The translations under genes and the position numbers were made by a program. From Halobacteriovorax marinus (GTDB taxonomy: Bacteria > Bdellovibrionota > Bacteriovoracia > Bacteriovoracales > Bacteriovoracaceae): 64,000 nt of DNA. Below are positions 19,243 to 29,123 of this stretch, piece by piece. The DNA is taken from contig MAAO01000008.1 of assembly GCA_002163155.1 (NCBI GenBank), forward strand, positions 248,001 through 312,000. Reading direction: 5' to 3'. A model generated the notes under the pieces. The model made no database searches. It was not told where the DNA came from and saw only the letters and a program-made list of their open reading frames with translations. Position 1 is the first letter of the stretch, and every line of letters begins with the position of its first letter.

Positions 19243-20154
19243 CTAATAAGTACTAGTAGCAGTGAAATAAATGTAATCACTGTAAGCTCCTGAGAGTTTA
19301 TTTGACGTGTCCAATATGGAAACATCTATCTCAATGACATCTCCCGTGGAAGTTGATGGAGAAGATGAATTGAATATATCAATGGGGCTTAATTTTGAAC
19401 CAACTAAACTTAGAGAACTCCCGTTCACCCCAAAGGAATAACCCACATTAAAGTTAGCTTGACTTATATGGGACATAACTCCGTTATTCTCACTAGAAAC
19501 ACTAATTCTGTAACCAGAGTTTGATTTAACAACTAAATCAAAACCTCTCGTCTCCCCCGTTGTCATCAATCCATAGTCTAATGTTATCGCTGTTCGATTA
19601 GGATCAAACTGTCCACCTCTTTCCACAAGCGAGATATTCACATCAGATTGGACGTTTAAATAACTAGAAATATTTACGCTATAACCACCAGTGGTTCCAC
19701 CATCTCTAGGAACAATGTTAATTGTTGCAGTATCTAGATAGAGTCCCGTCGAAACATTACCAGCAGAAAAAGGATCTGGAAGTCTAGCAAAGAAAGTCAC
19801 TCTCTTATAAATACCATTCATTTTAAAATCAACTCGCTGCTGTCCACCTTGAGCATCCAAAACATCTTTTATGGGACTAGAGCTATTTTCTCTTTTATGA
19901 TAATTATAATCTACAGAATCAGCTCCATTATATAATTTGCGAGAGTAGTTTCCTGAGCCCCCAGTGGTTATACCTAAGCGATACTTCTTACACTTACGAT
20001 GATTATTAAAGCGGTAAACATCCACGTCTACGGCTAGACTTTGATCCGAATTTGTTTGAACAAAGTACACATCATTTACAAAAACGAATAAGGAGCAATC
20101 CACCGCCAGAGAATTAAGGGAAAATAGAAAGCAAAGTGTAATTATTGATTTCAT
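19243..20154 (-). CDS. Chaperone-usher pilus tip/adhesin-like subunit
   Basis: Signal peptide, beta-rich, 4-nt overlap with the usher gene. Confidence 0.6.
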   Translation of the reverse strand: MKSIITLCFLFSLNSLAVDCSLFVFVNDVYFVQTNSDQSLAVDVDVYRFNNHRKCKKYRLGITTGGSGNYSRKLYNGADSVDYNYHKRENSSSPIKDVLDAQGGQQRVDFKMNGIYKRVTFFARLPDPFSAGNVSTGLYLDTATINIVPRDGGTTGGYSVNISSYLNVQSDVNISLVERGGQFDPNRTAITLDYGLMTTGETRGFDLVVKSNSGYRISVSSENNGVMSHISQANFNVGYSFGVNGSSLSLVGSKLSPIDIFNSSSPSTSTGDVIEIDVSILDTSNKLSGAYSDYIYFTATSTY

Positions 20155-22541
20155 TTTATCACCTTCTTAAGTTTTATAATTCCAAGATCAAGTAGACCTA
20201 TTTTATCTTTTGGTAAGTCAATTTTTGCATTAAATTGTTCTCCTCTAAAAGAAATTCGAATTTCATATCGAGAGGCCTCTAGTCCTTCTACAAGAATACG
20301 GCCTTTTCTATTAGTAAATGTTCCGTTAATTATTTTCCCTTCAGAATTTAAAATATCCAGTGTCGCCAATTTAGCAGGCTTCCCACTAGGTAACAATAAT
20401 TTGGCAAACACAGAGAGTGATCCTTTTGCAACGAGAGGTACGTACACTCCAGCTTTGTAGGAAGGAAGTAGGGAGAACTCTTCGCGCTCTAGAGAAATCC
20501 CATCATCCAGTTGGGTGCTATCTATATTCATTTGAAAGAAACGATAGGCCTGTAATTTTGAAATCATCATATTATCCATAAAGTCACTTTTATAGGCGTA
20601 ATCATCTCCACTCTTATTGATTTTTATATCTTGATCACTCGTCAGCTCGTCCCTATGAATAAGTGCAAAACCATTTGTGATAGGACGACCAATGGCAAAC
20701 TGTCCTCCAACGATCCCTACAGCACTAGCAAGCTTTATTCTTCCATCATAAGAACTCCAGCCTTCATGGTACTGGTTCGATTGAGTATGCCTAAGTCCAA
20801 CTTCAATTCTTTGATGATTGAAATTAGTATCAAATTCAACAGATTGTCCAAGTTCATCATTTCTGGCCGTTGCTTGATAAGAGAAGTCATCACTGGCAGA
20901 AGTTTGTATTTTTTGTAAAGTGACCTGAGAGTTATTCCCCGAAGAGTTATAATTTCCATAGAGATTATGACCAGCTTCAGGTAAGAACCAATTAAAAAAG
21001 AGCGAAACATCAAAAGACGAACTATCATTTTGTAATTGCTTATAGTTAGTGATGACATTTATATTGAATCTTCTATTAAATGTTTTACCGACACTTCCCA
21101 CTAGGCCCCATGTATCCATAACACTTTGGTTCCATGAGTACTCTCCACCTAGTCGAATACTAGCACCATAGAGATTTTGATTGAAGGAATAGTTAAGTTG
21201 TCTTCTAGCGTATCCAAAAGGGTTTGACTCTCCTACTCTTTTAAATTTATTAGAAAAATAACTAAGTCCAAGAAGATGCCCTACGGCACCTTCCCCTTTA
21301 GCTCTTTGGTCTATAAAGAAGTACTCTCCTTTAAGACTCAATCCTCGCTGACTCGAATATGTAGTAGCGGCAACTTGCGTTTTAATTTGTCCAAGAGATG
21401 TCGATAGAATTTGATCACTCCCAAGAAGTTGAGAAACATTATCACCCTGAAAAAAACCTCCAAGGGTGAAGACATCAGTAAAACCATAACGATGAAACGC
21501 CGTAAAAATATTGTCGTCCTGATAGTCCCTATCTCTTTTGGTACTCTCACTTTTCTTACCAACCCCATAGTAATAATCACTAAGCCCAACTTTTAAAAGG
21601 TCTTGACTAAAGGCCGAGGGGATAATGATTTCATCAATTCGTCCGAGCTCAGATTCAATTACCAACTTAATTTCATTGAGTCCTTGAATTAGTGGAAGTT
21701 CTTCTAGTTTATGCACACCCGGATCTAGACGCAGAATTTGTAAGAGGCTTCCGTTAACATAAACTCTAACAGTGGAGCGAGAGTCTAATTCAAACTCCGC
21801 CTTTCCTCTTGGAACTGTCACATCATAGGGCCTTAAACTAAAATCTTTTCCATAACTAAATCCCAAAAATTCAACAGGAGAGAGAAACTCAGTAGTCGGA
21901 CCAGAGTTATCCCCAAGAATACTTCTAGCAGCGTTATTTGTTCTGTCGTAAACAATTCTCGTGAAGTTACGATTCAACTGATCTTCAGTATAAGTGTGAG
22001 AACCTTCCAGTAAGAAACCTTTGACCTGTAAGTTAGGTTCAATATCAAGTTCGGAAGAGGTCTTCAAATTACTTTTATGATGATAAGGCCTATAGTAGAA
22101 GAAGTTTGAAAAGAAACTATATTCTGAAGATGTAGAGTACTCATCGACCCACTTAGGTTTAAAGTCTAGCGCAAAATCTGTCACACTGAGAGCGATTAGA
22201 CTGGGTAAAATGTCTAAATTAAAATAGAATTTTTCTTCATTTAAAGAAAAAGTTATCCCAAGACTTTTTAATTCCGACAGGCTCATCTCTGTGTCAGTTA
22301 GTTTAAGAGATGAAACAACGACTTTTTTTAAAGTAGATTTTACTTTTAGTAACCCTCTGGGAGTGTTGCCATCAAATTTTACAGGGATCTCACCTAGGTC
22401 TTTATTTTGAAAAACTATATTTACAGGAACCCATCTCTCTTTGGATTTGAAGACCTGTTTAAAAAGCTCTGATTCACTTTGACCAAATGTATTGGAGAAG
22501 CATGCAATAGAAACGAGAAGGATTAGGACCTTACTGAGCAT
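20151..22541 (-). CDS. Fimbrial outer membrane usher protein
   Basis: RPYDVTVPRGKAEFELDSRSTVRVYVNGSLLQILRLDPGVHKLEELPLIQGLNEIKLVI; large beta-barrel; C-terminal plug-like domain. Confidence 0.85.
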   Translation of the reverse strand: MLSKVLILLVSIACFSNTFGQSESELFKQVFKSKERWVPVNIVFQNKDLGEIPVKFDGNTPRGLLKVKSTLKKVVVSSLKLTDTEMSLSELKSLGITFSLNEEKFYFNLDILPSLIALSVTDFALDFKPKWVDEYSTSSEYSFFSNFFYYRPYHHKSNLKTSSELDIEPNLQVKGFLLEGSHTYTEDQLNRNFTRIVYDRTNNAARSILGDNSGPTTEFLSPVEFLGFSYGKDFSLRPYDVTVPRGKAEFELDSRSTVRVYVNGSLLQILRLDPGVHKLEELPLIQGLNEIKLVIESELGRIDEIIIPSAFSQDLLKVGLSDYYYGVGKKSESTKRDRDYQDDNIFTAFHRYGFTDVFTLGGFFQGDNVSQLLGSDQILSTSLGQIKTQVAATTYSSQRGLSLKGEYFFIDQRAKGEGAVGHLLGLSYFSNKFKRVGESNPFGYARRQLNYSFNQNLYGASIRLGGEYSWNQSVMDTWGLVGSVGKTFNRRFNINVITNYKQLQNDSSSFDVSLFFNWFLPEAGHNLYGNYNSSGNNSQVTLQKIQTSASDDFSYQATARNDELGQSVEFDTNFNHQRIEVGLRHTQSNQYHEGWSSYDGRIKLASAVGIVGGQFAIGRPITNGFALIHRDELTSDQDIKINKSGDDYAYKSDFMDNMMISKLQAYRFFQMNIDSTQLDDGISLEREEFSLLPSYKAGVYVPLVAKGSLSVFAKLLLPSGKPAKLATLDILNSEGKIINGTFTNRKGRILVEGLEASRYEIRISFRGEQFNAKIDLPKDKIGLLDLGIIKLKKVIK

Positions 22542-23235
22542 TTATATATTTTACGACGTAGGGTTTTTGAATATTTACGCTTTCAGGTGGTATGAGATGA
22601 AAATTTCGCTTTGAGAAAGCTAAAATATTCTCTCCCAAGATTCCTTCTAACTTAGTAATAGGAAACTCTTTTTTCTCTTGAACGATGACTAACTTGGGTT
22701 TTAAAAGAACTTTATGAATTGGTCCTACATTTTCTAGTGTTAAATGGATAAACCTTAAATCTTTTGAAGTGATCGCCTTAGAAACTTTTATCTCTGTTAG
22801 CTTATCTTTTGGTGTGACATAAAGAGCAGCTACATAACGTAGAAGAATCTTGATATCACTTCCTTTCTTCTTATTATTTTTTACATCAATTGGTAATTGT
22901 TCTGCGATGAGTCTGTAGGCCTTCTCAGTATCTTTGAGTTCACCCTTTAACCATTTAACCTTAACCACTCTTCTCTTTTTTGGTCCGAGAATTAATTGAT
23001 CTGGAAAAATAAGAAAGTCATCTGTTTCTGGATGTTTTTCTTTTCCATCCACTGCCATATCTCTAACTCTTACTTCCAATTGAATGGCCAAGGGTTCGTC
23101 GGAATCATTTTGAACAGTAAAAAGGGCGGTATTATTCTTTCCTCCTCCAGAGATGGAGTAACTCATAGGCATTAGCTTAAAAGCTTGAGAGGATAAAGAA
23201 ACTAGTAATAGAGATAAAAGTAGAAGTTTTTTCAC
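22531..23235 (-). CDS. Pilus assembly chaperone (PapD-like)
   Basis: Ig-like beta pattern, FLIFPDQLILGPKKRRVVKVKW and YRLIAEQLPI. Confidence 0.85.
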   Translation of the reverse strand: MKKLLLLSLLLVSLSSQAFKLMPMSYSISGGGKNNTALFTVQNDSDEPLAIQLEVRVRDMAVDGKEKHPETDDFLIFPDQLILGPKKRRVVKVKWLKGELKDTEKAYRLIAEQLPIDVKNNKKKGSDIKILLRYVAALYVTPKDKLTEIKVSKAITSKDLRFIHLTLENVGPIHKVLLKPKLVIVQEKKEFPITKLEGILGENILAFSKRNFHLIPPESVNIQKPYVVKYINAQ

Positions 23236-23270
23236 TTGATAATGATAACGTCAGAAAAGGATTCTCTCAA

Positions 23271-23570
23271 CTAATTCATTGAGATTTCTAAAACTTTATA
23301 ATCCTTATGATCTGCACTCTTCTTAAAAGTACCTGAGCTATATTTAAAGGGACGAATGGATTTTTTAAAGGGAGCGTTAGAAAGGACTCTAAGAGAAGAA
23401 CCTTCTTCGAAGTAAACATTAACATTAGCTCTCACAATGGCCCTTAAAACAAGGTTTGTGGATTCAGATGCCACTACAGAGATGTTAAATAGGCATAGAA
23501 TAAGAATAGATCTAGTAATTAATTTCACCGAGACTCTCCTTAGAAGACTTCTCGGTATATTATAGGTCAT
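23271..23570 (-). CDS. Short minor-pilin-like secreted protein
   Basis: Hydrophobic leader; TNLVLRAIVRANVNVYF resembles the N-terminal strand of the neighbouring pilin; inside the pilus operon. Confidence 0.45.
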   Translation of the reverse strand: MTYNIPRSLLRRVSVKLITRSILILCLFNISVVASESTNLVLRAIVRANVNVYFEEGSSLRVLSNAPFKKSIRPFKYSSGTFKKSADHKDYKVLEISMN

Positions 23571-23606
23571 ACTTGAGACAAACGCTCAAGTAAAACCTAT
23601 TATTAG

Positions 23607-24080
23607 CTAGTTAACTTGAATCGTGAAAGTTACGGTGTCAGAATAAGTACCCTGAGTAAGTGAAGCTGCAGGTGTTCCATTGTATGAAATCTCCACATCA
23701 CTATCGTGGTTATAAACTCCCCCATTAACTACCGTCTTAGCGATCTGGTCATTAATTGAAAGAGTTACCGGAGCTCCATCATAATCCATCGTATAAGTTA
23801 CTTGATCAAGCGATCCATTTTTTAGAGACCCACCATTGGCAGTTCTAATAAAAATTTTATATCCAGTATTTGAGTTTGAGACTTCATTTACTGAAGCGAC
23901 TTTTAAATCAGTTGTTGTTGTTGTGAGGTCAAGTTGATCATTAACACCTGTTTCGGCACTAACATCTAGTGACAATACTTGACCAATAGATCCTTGAAGT
24001 AGCAGAGTTCCCTGAGGAGCGGCCATAACAGGCGTTGCTAGTAGTACTGAAGCTGCGGCCATAGTAATTAATTTCTTCAT
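23607..24080 (-). CDS. Major pilin subunit
   Basis: Signal peptide; GTLLLQGSIGQVLSLDV...; C-terminal GTYSDTVTFTIQVN. Confidence 0.75.
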   Translation of the reverse strand: MKKLITMAAASVLLATPVMAAPQGTLLLQGSIGQVLSLDVSAETGVNDQLDLTTTTTDLKVASVNEVSNSNTGYKIFIRTANGGSLKNGSLDQVTYTMDYDGAPVTLSINDQIAKTVVNGGVYNHDSDVEISYNGTPAASLTQGTYSDTVTFTIQVN

Positions 24081-24237
24081 GAATTCCTCCGTGGTGTTTT
24101 AACAATAGACACTCTCACTATTACAAGCTCAGTGCCATTGAACCTTCATAAATTATACCTAGTTAAAGACATTTGTTTCAATAAATTTGTAAAAAGTTTA
24201 TACAACTGTAAAACACTGCTAACTGGCTATAAATACA

Positions 24238-24255
24238 TTATGACTAATGTCATAA
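24238..24255. promoter_or_regulatory. Inverted repeat TTATGAC-TAAT-GTCATAA, candidate operator
   Basis: Perfect 7-4-7 inverted repeat in the pilus/24354 divergent intergenic region. Confidence 0.4.
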
Positions 24256-24310
24256 AATGCCTACTTACAGATTTGTAAACAATCATAAAATAATTTCTAC
24301 AAACATATAC

Positions 24311-24322
24311 ATTGTGCACAAT
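24311..24322. promoter_or_regulatory. Perfect 12-bp palindrome ATTGTGCACAAT
   Basis: Self-complementary; 31 nt upstream of the 24354 start. Confidence 0.35.
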
Positions 24323-24353
24323 CTATAATATAAACATCAAAAATTAAAACAAA

Positions 24354-24821
24354 GTGAGCAATATGAAGAGATTAATGATGATACTATTAATGACTCTTAC
24401 ACAACCTATTCATGCGGGTGGTGAGTATCGTGCCACAGAATTATTTTCTAAAGAAGATGTAAGAGATCTCGTAAACGCTTACTACCAGTTACATGACTCT
24501 CGAGCAAAAGTTGATGGCTATCTCGAACTCCTAGTTGATGAAGATCTCTATATGCTAATGGGAAGTGTTGTAGAGTCCAAAAAGGAATTTAAAAAGTGGT
24601 TAAAGAAAATGAGGTTCTTCTCAAAGAGCGTCACTCACTCAGTAGAGAGAATTGAAATTTATGAAGAAGCTGATGGAAGTTTCTTTGTTGATTCGATGAT
24701 CAGCTATAAGGGAAAATTACGCTTTGGAATATCTTTTGATAAGACAGATAATATAAAGTGGAAGATAGTTGAATCAAGTAACTCTACTAAACTTCTGATT
24801 AAAACTTACGAGGTTTTCTAA
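24354..24821 (+). CDS. Secreted NTF2/SnoaL-like protein
   Basis: Signal peptide; VRDLVNAYYQLHDSRAKVDGYLELLVDEDLYMLM. Confidence 0.5.
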   Translation: MSNMKRLMMILLMTLTQPIHAGGEYRATELFSKEDVRDLVNAYYQLHDSRAKVDGYLELLVDEDLYMLMGSVVESKKEFKKWLKKMRFFSKSVTHSVERIEIYEEADGSFFVDSMISYKGKLRFGISFDKTDNIKWKIVESSNSTKLLIKTYEVF

Positions 24822-24971
24822 AACCAACACCAAATCTTCAAAGGTTTTAGTATAATATAGAAAACTGATCAAAAAATTCAACTTAATCTTAAAGAAAATT
24901 AAACTTTTCCTAGGCCTTAGAATAGATACAATTAAGAAATAAATTTTCCAAAAAGATAAGAGGACTTAAGA

Positions 24972-26855
24972 GTGAATTGGACATACGGAGCTTACTCTTT
25001 TCATTTTCTTCTCATTATAATTACCTTTCAAGCTAGATCAGCAGAACCAATAAAGGTTGGAATTTTACATTCTCTATCAGGCACTATGGCCATTAGTGAA
25101 AGCCCTGTTGTTATTTCAACTTTACTTGCAATAGATGAAATTAATGAAAAAGGAGGATTGCTAGGAAGAAAGATTAAGGTCGTTATAAGAGATGGTTCAT
25201 CGAACTTGAATCATTTCAAAAAACAGGCTGAGTCATTAATCTTAGATGAGGAAGTATCTGCTGTCTTTGGATGTTGGACTTCAGCATCAAGAAAGAGCGT
25301 CAAAATAATCTTTGAAAAATATAATAATCTTCTATTCTATCCTGTTCAATATGAAGGGCTAGAGCAATCTAAAAACATTGTCTACATGGGAGCAACTCCA
25401 AATCAACAAATACTCCCTGCCTTAGAGTGGGCAAAAAGAAATTTAAATATAAAAAAAATCTTACTAGTTGGTTCTGACTATATATTTCCACGATTAGCAA
25501 ACACTCTTTTAAAACATAAAGCGAAAGAAATGGGGATTAATATAACTGATGAAGTCTATATTCCACTAGGATCAAATGATATCTCTAAAATTAATGAATC
25601 AATAAAGAATAATAAACCTGACATGATTTTCAACACAATAAATGGAGATAGTAATATCGCTCTATTTGAAACAATTAAAAATACTGCCTTTAGTTCCGAA
25701 GAGCTTCCCATAATTTCATTTAGTATTGCAGAAACTGAAATTCAAGAAATGAATATTCAAGACACCAAGGGTCATTACGCATCTTGGAACTATTTTCAAA
25801 GTTTAAATACTAAAGAAAATATAATGTTTCTAAATAGATTAAAAATCAAAGCAGGAATAAAAATCGCATCGGATCCCATGGTTTCCGCTTACCAAGGTGT
25901 ACACTTATGGGCAAGGGCCGTTAAGCGAGGAGCAAGCCCTAATCCAGAAATAGTTAGAATGAATCTTAATGAAACATTCATGGGGCCCTCAGGGCCGGTA
26001 AAAATGAACGTTGAAAATAATCACATTTATAAGAGAGTATATATTGGAAAAATTAACTCCTTAAAACAATTTGATATTATTTGGAAAAGTAAAAAAATGA
26101 TTAAGCCCCTATCCTTTCCTCTTTCCAAAAAAAAGAGAGAATGGGAGAAAGTATTAACTACCTACTATAAGCTCTGGAATTACAATTGGGCACTTATACC
26201 ACAAAATAAAAAATCGAAGAATTCTAAAACTCTACGATTACTAATTCCTGAAGAAACCCCATACATGACACACATACTTAAAGAGTATAAAGACTTTGGT
26301 ATTTTAGGGAACTTCCTAAAGAATATTTTTGCTGAACAAGATATAGAAGTAAAATTTGAGAAAACACCAAAAGTAAGACTAGGAATGCTATACGAGGCTG
26401 ATCAAGTATCATTTCCACTTTCATCAAGCACGAAGTATCTCTCGGATATAATATGGAAAAGGTCTGTTGGTATTGGTTATAAGAAAAAAATAGATTTTGA
26501 TCAAATAAAAACAATAGGAGTAATTATTGGGGAAGAAATTCCAAAAAAAATAAGAAATCTTATTGCTACAAAGAACATAAAGATTAAATATTCATCAAAG
26601 AATAAATATAATGTAAAAAAGTTAATGCTAGACAGGGTTGACGCAGTAGTTATTGATGAAGCTCAACTTTACTACTTCTCATCTTTATTACCATTTAGTA
26701 TATTTGATATTACTTTTGATGAAAAATATAAAGTTGAAATTGATATGAAGGTAAATTTTCAAAATAAAAAGGAAAGAGATCAATTTAATTTCTATTTACA
26801 AAAATATCGTCACAAAAATGTAATAAACCTTCCTAGACCACCCTGGAGAAGATGA
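24972..26855 (+). CDS. Secreted UrtA/AmiC-like periplasmic binding protein fused to a second binding-domain-like C-terminus
   Basis: EPIKVGILHSLSGTMAISESPVVISTLLAIDEINEKGGLLGRKI...FGCWTSASRKSV...YPVQYEG; then ~220 aa with LRLLIPEETPYMT...KTIGVIIGEEIP...RVDAVVIDEAQLYYF. Confidence 0.8.
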   Translation: MNWTYGAYSFHFLLIIITFQARSAEPIKVGILHSLSGTMAISESPVVISTLLAIDEINEKGGLLGRKIKVVIRDGSSNLNHFKKQAESLILDEEVSAVFGCWTSASRKSVKIIFEKYNNLLFYPVQYEGLEQSKNIVYMGATPNQQILPALEWAKRNLNIKKILLVGSDYIFPRLANTLLKHKAKEMGINITDEVYIPLGSNDISKINESIKNNKPDMIFNTINGDSNIALFETIKNTAFSSEELPIISFSIAETEIQEMNIQDTKGHYASWNYFQSLNTKENIMFLNRLKIKAGIKIASDPMVSAYQGVHLWARAVKRGASPNPEIVRMNLNETFMGPSGPVKMNVENNHIYKRVYIGKINSLKQFDIIWKSKKMIKPLSFPLSKKKREWEKVLTTYYKLWNYNWALIPQNKKSKNSKTLRLLIPEETPYMTHILKEYKDFGILGNFLKNIFAEQDIEVKFEKTPKVRLGMLYEADQVSFPLSSSTKYLSDIIWKRSVGIGYKKKIDFDQIKTIGVIIGEEIPKKIRNLIATKNIKIKYSSKNKYNVKKLMLDRVDAVVIDEAQLYYFSSLLPFSIFDITFDEKYKVEIDMKVNFQNKKERDQFNFYLQKYRHKNVINLPRPPWRR

Positions 26856-26944
26856 GATCTAACAAATTGATATTATATTTAATTATGTAAACCTTTTAAA
26901 ATATCGATAAAAGAGAAAGAAATATTTTTCAAATAGGATTAAAT

Positions 26945-28576
26945 ATGTCGATTGGAAAAAAATTAAAGATTTTAAATTATATTTTAGTTTTCTCTGTTGC
27001 TCTATTAATACTAACGATATTGTTTACCAGTTTTAATCAAACGAACCTTAATAGTTCTTATGAAACAAGATTTGGCTCATATTTACTTGCAGACGAATTA
27101 AGACAAAGCTCTGATGACCTCACAAGACTTGCAAGAACTTATGTAACCACTAAAGGGGAAAGTAAGTATGAAGAAATGTATTGGAAAATTTTAGATGTAA
27201 GAAACGGAAAAAAGCCTAGGCTTGATGGAAAAACAATACCACTAAAAGCTCTGATGAAGGATTTAGGTTTTACAGATCTCGAATTTCAAAAATTAAAAGA
27301 AGCTGAAGCAAACTCAAATAACTTAGTTACTACAGAAACAATTGCTATGAATGCCGTAAAAGGTCTTTACAACGACGGAACAGGAAAATACTCAAAGAAA
27401 GGACCAAAGGACATCAAATATGCTACTGAGATAATGTTCAATGATAAATACCATCAAGATAAGAAAATTATACTCGATCCAATAAATGAGTTTGATAAGA
27501 TCTTAAATGAAAGAACAAAGAATACTACAGTGAAATTCAAAACCAGAGGTAACAATTTGCTCTTGGTCATAGGAGGCTTATCTGTCGCCATTGCTGTGCT
27601 TATAATGCTTACAATATCAAATATTAGAAAGATTTTAATTCAGCTAAGCACAGAGCTAGAACAGTCTGCAAATAGTACTCGAGGCTTTTCAAATAAATTA
27701 GTGAAAGCTTCAGATCGATCTTTGCAACTCACAAGTTCACAAGCTTCAGCAATACAAGAGACTGTGACAACTTTAGATGAAATAACTGCCATGATGAAAA
27801 GAAGCGTTCAAAGCGCGAAAACATCGGAAGAAAAAACAGAAGACAGTTACAAAGTAATAAGAGAAGGAGTCGATTCAGTTGATGAAGTGATTAAGGCCAT
27901 GAATGATATAAATACAAGTAATGAAAATATAATGAAAGATATCAGTGAAAGTAATACGAAAATAAGTGGTATCGCCCAAGTTATTACAGAAATTGCCAGT
28001 AAGACATCCGTAATAAACGATATAGTTTTTCAGACTAAACTTCTCTCCTTCAACGCTTCAGTAGAAGCAGCTAGGGCCGGTGAAAATGGAAAAGGATTCG
28101 CAGTTGTTGCTGAGGAAGTTGGAAGTCTAGCTCAAATGAGTGGGAATGCAGCCTCAGAAATTTCGGACATGCTCGATGAAAGTATCAAGAGTGTAGAAGA
28201 GATTGTAGAAGAAATGAACAATAAAATAACAGATCTAGTTTCCATGGGAGAATCAAAGGTAAAAAAAGGAATTTCTGTGGCACAAGATTGTAAGAATGTT
28301 TTTGATAAAGTAGTCGTAAATTTTGATGAAGTAAAAGTAATGATGAATGAAATATCTAATGCTACACAAGAACAAGAGGTTGGTGTAAAGAACATTGCAG
28401 ATGCTATGAATGAAATTGATTCAGGCACAAATGAAACAGCTGAAACTGCAAACGAAACGAAAGTTTTTGCAGACGATATGATGAAACAATCTGACGAGCT
28501 CAAAGACCTAGTCGATTCACTACAAAAAGAAATACATGGAGAAACTAGTATAGAGAATTTAAAAATATCTGCTTAG
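26945..28576 (+). CDS. Methyl-accepting chemotaxis protein
   Basis: Two TM helices, periplasmic helical region, hairpin [41 protein letters not shown]. Confidence 0.93.
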   Translation: MSIGKKLKILNYILVFSVALLILTILFTSFNQTNLNSSYETRFGSYLLADELRQSSDDLTRLARTYVTTKGESKYEEMYWKILDVRNGKKPRLDGKTIPLKALMKDLGFTDLEFQKLKEAEANSNNLVTTETIAMNAVKGLYNDGTGKYSKKGPKDIKYATEIMFNDKYHQDKKIILDPINEFDKILNERTKNTTVKFKTRGNNLLLVIGGLSVAIAVLIMLTISNIRKILIQLSTELEQSANSTRGFSNKLVKASDRSLQLTSSQASAIQETVTTLDEITAMMKRSVQSAKTSEEKTEDSYKVIREGVDSVDEVIKAMNDINTSNENIMKDISESNTKISGIAQVITEIASKTSVINDIVFQTKLLSFNASVEAARAGENGKGFAVVAEEVGSLAQMSGNAASEISDMLDESIKSVEEIVEEMNNKITDLVSMGESKVKKGISVAQDCKNVFDKVVVNFDEVKVMMNEISNATQEQEVGVKNIADAMNEIDSGTNETAETANETKVFADDMMKQSDELKDLVDSLQKEIHGETSIENLKISA

Positions 28577-28634
28577 TTATATTTACTAATTTTCCAACTC
28601 TTAACATAAGAGATGGAAAGATTAAAAATAAAAA

Positions 28635-28928
28635 CTAATTTCTCGGCTGACGTACATACTTACAAGTCTTAGTGTCATGAAGACTTACTTCATCAAAGCC
28701 TGGCTGACCCTGTCCGGCAGCATAAGCAAAGCTAGAGAAGCATAGAAGTGTTCTATCAGTTCTATTCTCCACTTCTTTACCTTCGTCACTAACACATGTC
28801 TCACCTGGAGTTGTATACTCAACGAAGCTAGAACCGTCTGCATAAGGAAAATCAGGACGACAGTTAGGTTCTTCACTCGCACTAATATTAAAAGATAGCG
28901 CTAAAACAAGTAGTGTTAAGTATTTCAT
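28635..28928 (-). CDS. Small secreted Cys-containing protein
   Basis: Signal peptide MKYLTLLVLALSFNISAS, four Cys in the mature part. Confidence 0.55.
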   Translation of the reverse strand: MKYLTLLVLALSFNISASEEPNCRPDFPYADGSSFVEYTTPGETCVSDEGKEVENRTDRTLLCFSSFAYAAGQGQPGFDEVSLHDTKTCKYVRQPRN

Positions 28929-29086
28929 ATTATTTCTCCATTTAAATTTACATATTTATATACTTTCTGAGAAATGGGTCAATAGAATTTACTTTATTAC
29001 ATAATTAAGAAATGAAGTTAACTTACCGAATGTAGGAGAGACCTAAGATGAGTTTTACTTGTGTGAGGATAAATTGTAAAAAAAAA

Positions 29087-29106
29087 GCCCGCAGTTTCCT
29101 ACGGGC
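29087..29106 (-). terminator. Rho-independent terminator GCCCGTAGGAAACTGCGGGC + T-run (minus strand)
   Basis: GC-rich stem then T-run on the minus strand, just after the 29124-31589 gene. Confidence 0.9.
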
Positions 29107-29123
29107 CTTAAGTATGTTTTTAA

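Noticed and set aside
20631-21596. Short ORFs on both strands inside the usher
   Set aside because: Wholly inside the usher gene in other frames or antisense; no independent support.
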